Position numbers and translations under genes: made by a program
Notes under the pieces: generated by a model
What the model saw: only the letters and a program-made list of their open reading frames with translations
What the model was told of the DNA's origin: nothing
Databases searched by the model: none
Shown: positions 58,845 through 64,000 of the stretch, one piece after another
How the letters are laid out: every line of letters begins with the position of its first letter
Numbering within the stretch: position 1 is the stretch's first letter
DNA from: Oerskovia douganii
GTDB lineage: Bacteria > Actinomycetota > Actinomycetes > Actinomycetales > Cellulomonadaceae
NCBI RefSeq assembly: GCF_015142735.1
Contig: NZ_JACSPN010000003.1
Location: 1 to 64,000, forward strand
DNA: 64,000 bases
Direction of reading: 5' to 3'

Positions 58845-60229
58845 GGGTGGCTCCGGGGGTCGACGGCAGGCAGGGAAGGGGAGTCGGTGGGGAGGGGCGC
58901 GGGGACGGGCAGCTCGACGCGGACGGTCGTCCCGTCGGCGGGCGGGGACTCGACGGTCACGACGCCGTCGCCCGCTGCCACGCGTTCCCGCATGCCGCGC
59001 AGGCCGAAGCCCTCGACGGCGCCCGGACCCAGCCCGCGACCGTCGTCGGCGACCTCGAGGACGACCGTGGCGCCGTCGGGCCGGGCGGCCCCCGGGGGAG
59101 AGATGCCCGCGCCCCCCGGGCCCAGCGACACGACGACGGCGCTCGCCTCCGCGTGTCGGCGCACGTTCGCCAGGGCCTCCTGCGCCGCACGCAGCAGGAC
59201 CACGTCCTCGGCGCTGCCCAGCCCCGGCACGGCCGACAGCCGGAGCGTGACCGAGACCCCGGACTCGTCCTCGAAGCGGGCCGCGAGCCGCTCGAGCGCC
59301 TCGACGAGCGTCGCGCCCTGCAGGGGGAGGGGAGCGAACGCCGTCACGAGCGACCGGGCCTCCGCGAGGTTGTCGCGGGCCGTGGCCTCGACGAGCGCGA
59401 GCCGGTCCCGGGCCGCGGACGTGTCCGCACGGTCCAGGTCGGCGCTCGCGGCCTGCGCGAGCATGACGACGCTCGTGAAGCCCTGTGCCAGGGTGTCGTG
59501 GATCTCGCGGGCCATGCGCTCGCGCTCGGCCGCGACCCCGGCCGCGTGGTGCACCGTCCCGAGCTCGGCCTGGGCGGCCTTCAGCTCGTCGACGAGCTGG
59601 GCGTGCCGGACGGTCTGGAGCATCGTCTGGCCCACCCACGTCCCGAGCAGGACCGAGAAGACGAGCGCGACCCCCATCTGCGGGGCCGCCTCGGCCAGCG
59701 CCGCGCGAGAGAACCCGTACGGAGCCGTGAGCGCGAGCGTCGTGCCCACCGCGAGGAGCGTCGAGAGGGTCAGGCTGACCCAGCGGTGCTCGGACAGCAT
59801 CCAGATCTGGGTGAACGCGACGAACAGCAGGAACGTCCCGAGCTGGTTCTGGATCACGGCGACGTCGGTCGCGACGATCATGATCACCAGGTAGCTCACG
59901 GCCAGCCGCTGGTCGCGGTTCCGTGCGGCCCGGCGTCCCAGGAACGTGTACGCCAGCAGGATCACGCCGATCGCGCCGAGCGCCCGGGCGAGGCGGTCCG
60001 GCTCGACCCCGGCCAGGAGCAGCGCGACCGCGCTCAGGACCACGACGACGTAGAAGCCGACGTCCCACCACACGACGACCCGGTCCCACGACGACTCGAA
60101 CCGGTCCACGGCCGGTCCGGCCGCCGGGTCGCGACCGGCGACCGGGTGCACGGGCGAGGTGCCGGAGCGCACCCCGTCCTCCGCGCGCTCGCCCGCAGGA
60201 CGGTCCACCGGGCTCTCAGCCGTCGTCAC
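58841..60229 (-). CDS. NarL-type sensor histidine kinase
   Basis: This 462-residue kinase has six or so helices between residues 50 and 200 with no large external loop, suggesting sensing within the membrane. A coiled-coil segment follows (ELKAAQAELGTVHH). HisKA_3 carries His244 in MAREIHDTLAQGF, and HATPase_c has ALANVRRHAEAS and VADDGRGLG. This intramembrane-sensing layout is common for kinases encoded next to drug-export ABC transporters. The start (GTG 60229) overlaps the permease end by 14 bases. Confidence 0.94.
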   Translation of the reverse strand: MTTAESPVDRPAGERAEDGVRSGTSPVHPVAGRDPAAGPAVDRFESSWDRVVVWWDVGFYVVVVLSAVALLLAGVEPDRLARALGAIGVILLAYTFLGRRAARNRDQRLAVSYLVIMIVATDVAVIQNQLGTFLLFVAFTQIWMLSEHRWVSLTLSTLLAVGTTLALTAPYGFSRAALAEAAPQMGVALVFSVLLGTWVGQTMLQTVRHAQLVDELKAAQAELGTVHHAAGVAAERERMAREIHDTLAQGFTSVVMLAQAASADLDRADTSAARDRLALVEATARDNLAEARSLVTAFAPLPLQGATLVEALERLAARFEDESGVSVTLRLSAVPGLGSAEDVVLLRAAQEALANVRRHAEASAVVVSLGPGGAGISPPGAARPDGATVVLEVADDGRGLGPGAVEGFGLRGMRERVAAGDGVVTVESPPADGTTVRVELPVPAPLPTDSPSLPAVDPRSHP

Positions 60230-61067
60230 GCCGCCTCCACCTGAACGTCCGGACCCCCACCACGAGGCCCACGACGAGCCACGCCCCCAGTACAGCAGCC
60301 GTCGCGCCGTGCTGCCACGACCCGCCCACCTCGAGGACCACGGCCTCGGGCGGCAGGAACACCGAGCGCATGCCCTGCGCGAGCCACTTGAGCGGGAACA
60401 GGGACGCGACCTGCTGCATCCACGACGGGAGGGCGAAGAACGCGAAGAACACGCCCGAGATGAACTGCAGGACCAGGACGATCGGGGTCACGACCGCGGT
60501 CACGGACTTGCCCGACCGGGGGACCGAGGAGAACGCGACGCCCAGGACGGAGCCGGTGGCGGTGCCGAGCACGAACACCCAGGCGAACGTCGCCCAGGCC
60601 GACGCGGTCGAGGGCATCGGGACGTCGAACGCCGTGGCGGAGAGCACCAGCAGCGCCGCGGTCTGGACCGTCGTGACGATCAGGACCTGCCCGACCTTCC
60701 CCAGGAAGTAGGACGTCGCGGGCAGGGGCGTGGCGCGCAGGCGCTTGAGCGTCCCGTCGTCGCGCTCGACCGTGATCGAGATCGCGAGGTTCTGGAAGCT
60801 CGTGAGCATGACGCCCGTGGCGACCATGCCCGGGAGGAAGTACTGCGCGTAGGGCACCGAGCCCGCGGCGCTGCCCTGCTCCTCCTGGCCGAACACGGTC
60901 GAGAAGATCGCCATCATGATCAGCGGGTACGCCAGGATGAAGATCACGGCCTCGCGCTCGCGCAGGAACGCGAGGAGCTCGATCCAGGTGCGCCGCAGCG
61001 CGAGGTTCGCGGTGCTGGGCAGGGAGCGGCCGGCGGGCTGGGCCCGGGTGGCGGTCTGGGCGCTCAT
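60216..61067 (-). CDS. ABC-2 type transporter permease
   Basis: This 283-residue integral membrane subunit has six predicted helices and ABC-2 signatures (FLREREAVIFILAYPLIMMA, YFLPGMVATGVMLTSFQNLA, and the FISGVFFAFFALPSWMQ loop). It exports an unknown compound, probably a drug or lipid, using the ATPase encoded just upstream. ATG 61067 overlaps the ATPase stop by four bases (ATGA). Confidence 0.94.
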   Translation of the reverse strand: MSAQTATRAQPAGRSLPSTANLALRRTWIELLAFLREREAVIFILAYPLIMMAIFSTVFGQEEQGSAAGSVPYAQYFLPGMVATGVMLTSFQNLAISITVERDDGTLKRLRATPLPATSYFLGKVGQVLIVTTVQTAALLVLSATAFDVPMPSTASAWATFAWVFVLGTATGSVLGVAFSSVPRSGKSVTAVVTPIVLVLQFISGVFFAFFALPSWMQQVASLFPLKWLAQGMRSVFLPPEAVVLEVGGSWQHGATAAVLGAWLVVGLVVGVRTFRWRRRDDG

Positions 61068-62074
61068 CGGGAGGCCTCCTCGGTGACGGCCGCGTCGGCG
61101 GCGTGGTGCGACGGGTCGGTGGGAGCGGGCAGGTCCGGCAGGTCCGGTGCCCCCGCCCCGAGGGACGGGGTCGTCGGGGTGGCACCGATGAGCCCCAGGT
61201 ACACGTCCTCGAGGCTCGGCTGGAGCACCCGCAGGCCGGGCACCTCGCCGTCGGGCCCGGCCAGGCGCGCCGCGAGCGAGGAGACCAGCGCGGTCGGGTG
61301 GTCGGTGCGCTCGGCGTGCGTGACGCCGTCGGACACCCACTGCACGACGGGGCGCAGCGCGTCGGGCCCGCCCAGGTCCGCGGGCGCGCCGAGCGCCACG
61401 ATCCTGCCGTCCCGCACGACGGCGGCACGGTCGGCCAGGTGCGCGGCCTCGTCGAGGTAGTGGGTCGTCAGGAGGATCGTGGTGCCGCCCTCGCGCAGCG
61501 CGAGCACGAGGTCCCAGAAGCTGCGGCGGGCCTGCGGGTCGAACCCGGTCGTGGGTTCGTCGAGGAACAGCAGCTCGGGGTCGCCCACGATCCCGAGCGC
61601 CACGTCGAGGCGGCGGCGCTGGCCGCCCGAGAGCTGGCGGGAGCGGGTCGTGGCCTTCTCCAGGAGCCCGACGGCGGCGATCACCTCGTCGGGGTCGCGC
61701 GCGGCCGGGTAGAAGGTCGCGAAGTGGTGCACGAGCTCGCGCACCGTGAGCTCGGCCTGGTCGCGCGAGTCCTGCAGGACGACGCCGATCCTGCTGCGCC
61801 ACGCACGGCCCGCGAGGGCGGGGTCCTCGCCGAGGACCTGGACCTGTCCGCCGTCGCGCCGGCGGAAGCCCTCGAGGATCTCGACCGTCGTGGTCTTGCC
61901 CGCGCCGTTGGGCCCGAGGACCGCGAAGATCTCGCCGCGCTCGACCGTGAGGTCCAGGCCGTCGACCGCCTGCTTCACGGTGTCGCCGCCCTGCGTGTAG
62001 CGCTTCGTGAGGCCGCGGACCTCGATCGCCGGGGCGTCCGTTCCTGCTCGGGGAGGTGTCCTGTGTGGGCTCAT
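61064..62074 (-). CDS. ABC transporter ATP-binding protein, DrrA-like
   Basis: This 336-residue cytosolic ATPase subunit has Walker A GPNGAGKTTT (about residues 52-61), a Q-loop in GVVLQDSRDQAELTV, signature LSGGQRRRLDVAL, Walker B LLFLDEPTTGFD, and the switch histidine in LLTTHYLDEA. A C-terminal extension of about 90 residues ends Pro/Ala-rich, as in daunorubicin-type exporters. ATG 62074 is chosen; the open frame upstream to 62347 is shadow over the promoter region. It is first of the four-gene ATPase-permease-kinase-regulator operon. Confidence 0.94.
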   Translation of the reverse strand: MSPHRTPPRAGTDAPAIEVRGLTKRYTQGGDTVKQAVDGLDLTVERGEIFAVLGPNGAGKTTTVEILEGFRRRDGGQVQVLGEDPALAGRAWRSRIGVVLQDSRDQAELTVRELVHHFATFYPAARDPDEVIAAVGLLEKATTRSRQLSGGQRRRLDVALGIVGDPELLFLDEPTTGFDPQARRSFWDLVLALREGGTTILLTTHYLDEAAHLADRAAVVRDGRIVALGAPADLGGPDALRPVVQWVSDGVTHAERTDHPTALVSSLAARLAGPDGEVPGLRVLQPSLEDVYLGLIGATPTTPSLGAGAPDLPDLPAPTDPSHHAADAAVTEEASR

Positions 62075-62129
62075 GGCTCCAGCGTGGCCGTGGCGGGTGG
62101 TGCGGCGCGACGACCGGTCGGGGGGACCT

Positions 62130-62153
62130 GGCGTCCACCGACCGGTGGACGCC
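62130..62153. promoter_or_regulatory. 24-bp palindrome upstream of the ABC exporter operon
   Basis: Arms GGCGTCCACC and GGTGGACGCC with a GACC centre. It lies 55 bases upstream of the ABC start on the minus strand, so it is a candidate site for the NarL-type regulator or another dimeric factor. Confidence 0.55.
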
Positions 62154-62159
62154 GGGACC

Positions 62160-62173
62160 GGTCCGTACGGACC
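62160..62173. promoter_or_regulatory. 14-bp palindrome adjacent to the previous one
   Basis: GGTCCGTACGGACC is perfectly symmetric. Its centre is 25 bp from that of the 24-bp palindrome. Confidence 0.45.
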
Positions 62174-62293
62174 TCCGCTACTGTGGAGTCGAGGGAATCT
62201 GGTCCGCGGACCGCTCCGGTGCCACGGTGTGACAGGCCGTGGGGTCGCGAAGGGGCTGGTCGGATCGCCGTCCGGGACCGCTGAGAGGTCGAG

Positions 62294-62323
62294 TTCGACC
62301 ACGGCGCTCCGGTCGCGTACAGT
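62294..62323 (+). promoter_or_regulatory. Promoter of tRNA-Trp (and possibly secE-nusG)
   Basis: A -35-like TTCGAC (62294-62299) and -10 TACAGT (62318-62323) with 18-base spacing, 73 bases before the tRNA. Confidence 0.45.
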
Positions 62324-62396
62324 ATTCCTTCGGTGGCAGGTGTCCACCCGATGTTCTCTGCCTTCACGGAGGGTCGTGGGGTGGTGTCCATCACGA

Positions 62397-62469
62397 AGGG
62401 CAGTGGCGCAATTGGTAGCGCAGCGGTCTCCAAAACCGCAGGTTGCAGGTTCGAGCCCTGTCTGCCCTG
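62397..62469 (+). tRNA. tRNA-Trp (CCA)
   Basis: A 73-base tRNA with acceptor AGGGCAG pairing to CTGCCCT and discriminator G. Anticodon loop CTCCAAA gives anticodon CCA. T-loop is TTCGAGC. The 3' CCA is not encoded. It stands directly upstream of secE, the usual bacterial order. Confidence 0.96.
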
Positions 62470-62574
62470 CAAGGCGTCACCCCTCCCGGGGTGTGCGCGT
62501 AGTCCGGTAACGGGTTACACCACGAGAGGTCCAGCATCGGTTTCGGTTTCAACGTCACGTAGTGGGGATGAACA

Positions 62575-62850
62575 GTGAGCGAATCGCCATCAGAGGCGTT
62601 GGGTGCTGAAGGCGTGCGCGCCGGCGGTGACAAGAAGAAGGGCGACGCGAAGAAGGGCAACATCTTCTCGCGCATCGCGCTCTTCGTCCGCCAGGTCATC
62701 GCGGAGCTCAAGAAGGTCGTCACCCCCACCCGTTCCGAGCTGATCACCTACACCACCGTCGTCCTGGTCTTCGTGGCCGTGGTCATGGCGTTCGTGACGG
62801 TGCTCGACTACGGGATCGGCCAGGCCGTCCTGTGGGTCTTCGGAGGCTGA
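62575..62850 (+). CDS. secE: Preprotein translocase subunit SecE
   Basis: This 91-residue single-span subunit of the SecYEG channel has a hydrophilic lysine-rich N-terminus, the conserved amphipathic segment FVRQVIAELKKVVTPTRSEL, and one transmembrane helix (about 63-86). Length is typical for actinobacteria. GTG 62575 follows a GGGGA site. nusG lies 119 bases downstream, with a small CCGCGAG/CTCGCGG hairpin in the gap that may tune read-through. Confidence 0.96.
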   Translation: MSESPSEALGAEGVRAGGDKKKGDAKKGNIFSRIALFVRQVIAELKKVVTPTRSELITYTTVVLVFVAVVMAFVTVLDYGIGQAVLWVFGG

Positions 62851-62969
62851 TCCCCGGAGGGCGCCCCGTGCCGCGAGGATCTCGCGGTGCCGGAGGAGTT
62901 CGCGCCCGGAGCGTACGGACCGGTCCCGTCAGTTGCATGTTCGCGTAGTCAAGGAAAGCAGGTTCGTTC

Positions 62970-63806
62970 GTGTCCCAGGAGTCGCTGGACCAGGCGGAGA
63001 ACGTCGATCCCACCGAGCCCGTCGCCGAAGGCGCCGAGGCCGAGCTCGACGCGCCTGAGGCTGCCATCGACGAGGTCGACGCAGAGGCGCAGGACGCCCC
63101 GGACGCCGAGGCAGAGGAGTCGGCCGAGGCCGACGACGAGCAGCCCGCCGACGACGAGCCCTCTGACGACGAGCCCCGTGTCGACGAGGACGGCGACGTC
63201 CTCGAGGACCTCGACCCGCTCGAGGAGTTCAAGAAGGACCTGCGCACCAAGCCGGGCGACTGGTTCGTCATCCACTCCTACGCGGGCTACGAGAACCGTG
63301 TGAAGGCCAACCTGGAGAACCGCATCCAGAGCCTGAACATGGAGGACTACATCTTCCAGATCGAAGTCCCCATGGAAGAGGTCGCGGAGATCAAGAACGC
63401 GCAGAAGAAGATCGTGCGTCGCGTCCGCATCCCCGGCTACGTCCTGGTGCGCATGGACCTGACCGACGAGTCGTGGGGCGCCGTGCGCCACACGCCCGGC
63501 GTCACGGGCTTCGTGGGTCACACCCACCAGCCGGTTCCGCTGACGCTCGACGAGGTCTTCTCGATGCTCGCCCCGACGATCGAGCCCAAGGCCGAGGCGG
63601 GCAAGCCCGCCCAGTCCGCCAAGGCGCCGTTCGAGGTCGACTTCCAGGTCGGCGAGTCGGTCACCGTCACGGACGGCCCGTTCGACACCCTGCCCGCGAC
63701 GATCTCCGAGATCAACGCCGAGGGCCAGAAGCTCAAGGTCCTCGTCTCCATCTTCGGCCGGGAGACCCCGGTCGAGCTGTCGTTCAGCCAGGTCGCCAAG
63801 ATCTGA
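62970..63806 (+). CDS. nusG: Transcription elongation/termination factor NusG
   Basis: In this 278-residue protein an acidic Glu/Asp/Ala-rich extension of about 90 residues, characteristic of actinobacterial NusG, precedes the NGN domain ([19 protein letters not shown], about 97-115, through [21 protein letters not shown], given in part). The C-terminal KOW domain has [19 protein letters not shown]. It binds RNA polymerase and Rho, or ribosomal S10. GTG 62970 is the family start. rplK begins 73 bases downstream. Confidence 0.96.
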   Translation: MSQESLDQAENVDPTEPVAEGAEAELDAPEAAIDEVDAEAQDAPDAEAEESAEADDEQPADDEPSDDEPRVDEDGDVLEDLDPLEEFKKDLRTKPGDWFVIHSYAGYENRVKANLENRIQSLNMEDYIFQIEVPMEEVAEIKNAQKKIVRRVRIPGYVLVRMDLTDESWGAVRHTPGVTGFVGHTHQPVPLTLDEVFSMLAPTIEPKAEAGKPAQSAKAPFEVDFQVGESVTVTDGPFDTLPATISEINAEGQKLKVLVSIFGRETPVELSFSQVAKI

Positions 63807-63879
63807 CGCTGCTCGACAGCACCTGCAACCGGGTCATCGCCCACGGCGTCGGCCCAGACACAGAAAGCACGGAACACTC

Positions 63880-64000
63880 ATGCCTCCCAAGAAGAAGGTC
63901 TCTGGGCTGATCAAGCTCCAGATCCAGGCCGGTGCTGCAACTCCCGCCCCGCCGATCGGCCCCGCGCTCGGTCAGCACGGCGTCAACATCATGGAGTTCT
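63880..64000 (+). CDS. rplK: 50S ribosomal protein L11 (5' end, partial)
   Basis: The first 40 residues run to the window edge: [20 protein letters not shown], then [20 protein letters not shown]. The thiostrepton-region proline motif [11 protein letters not shown] is intact. L11 is part of the L7/L12 stalk base and follows nusG in most bacteria. No obvious GGAGG precedes ATG 63880. Confidence 0.97.
   Translation, partial: MPPKKKVSGLIKLQIQAGAATPAPPIGPALGQHGVNIMEF

Larger units (their letters stand above)
62075..62396. other. Divergent intergenic region between ABC operon and tRNA-Trp
   Basis: These 322 bases contain two palindromes (62130-62153 and 62160-62173), a plus-strand TACTGT hexamer at 62179-62184, and the tRNA-Trp promoter at 62294-62323. 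No gene is supportable here. Confidence 0.55.

Noticed and set aside
1-64000. Mobile elements or prophage
   Set aside because: No transposase, integrase, terminal inverted repeats or target duplications were noticed. Gene order is largely chromosomal core plus the secretion cluster.

Overview
The window is a very GC-rich, densely coded bacterial chromosome segment. It looks like a high-GC Gram-positive actinomycete. The evidence is the many GTG starts and 1- or 4-base start/stop overlaps, NADH dehydrogenase plus a polyprenyl diphosphate synthase (menaquinone respiration), NusG with an acidic N-terminal extension, and the rpmG / MaoC-pair / murB / tRNA-Trp-secE-nusG-rplK neighbourhood. By inference only, I would place it in Micrococcales near Cellulomonadaceae or Promicromonosporaceae. 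I see no insertion sequence, prophage, CRISPR array or rRNA.

Layout. 1-7893: end of the nuo operon (nuoI end, nuoJKLMN) coupled to a polyprenyl diphosphate synthase. 8287-30535: a ten-gene operon encoding a 2012-residue Ig-like/FN3 surface protein, MoxR ATPase, DUF58 protein, transglutaminase-like protein, zinc-ribbon/RDD/FHA protein, PP2C phosphatase, FHA protein, Ser/Thr kinase with an extracellular FN3-like domain, a small FHA plus winged-helix protein, and an EssC-like FtsK/SpoIIIE ATPase. 30666-35701: a WXG100-like protein, a second small helical protein, and six more small, mostly uncharacterised genes, largely translationally coupled. 35950-38458: ferredoxin-NADP reductase and HtpX. 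38513-42229 (minus): lipoprotein hydrolase, HAD hydrolase, YajQ, RarD. 42392-44274: tRNA-Tyr, -Thr and -Met, rpmG, and two MaoC hydratase-like genes. 44364-48417: LacI regulator and two tandem paralogous MFS transporters, sitting between the hydratases and murB (48448). 49723-52222 (minus): L,D-transpeptidase, GntR regulator, membrane protein. 52358-58032: APH-like kinase, small secreted protein, OmpR-type two-component system with a repeat-bearing accessory protein, and adenosine deaminase. 58107-62074 (minus): ABC exporter with its own NarL-type two-component system. 62397-64000: tRNA-Trp, secE, nusG and start of rplK.

The centre of interest is 8.1-35.7 kb. The order FN3 giant, MoxR, DUF58, transglutaminase and Ser/Thr kinase resembles the PFNA cluster described in bifidobacteria. 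Here it is fused to a minimal type VII secretion core (EssC-like ATPase plus WXG100 protein) with no EccB/D/E, MycP, EsaA, EssA or EssB in the window. A kinase, a phosphatase and four FHA-bearing proteins imply phosphothreonine control. One FHA protein carries a putative DNA-binding domain. Near-identical 18-bp palindromes lie about 110 bp upstream of both the FN3 gene and the WXG100 gene, which suggests that one regulator controls the surface/ATPase operon and the substrate operon together.

Secondary regulatory structure is also visible. There are paired LacI-type operators inside the 5' end of the first MFS gene, a GntR-type operator over the promoter of the membrane-protein/GntR operon, CTCTCA-based repeats near three transcription units around the OmpR-type system, and two palindromes upstream of the ABC exporter operon.
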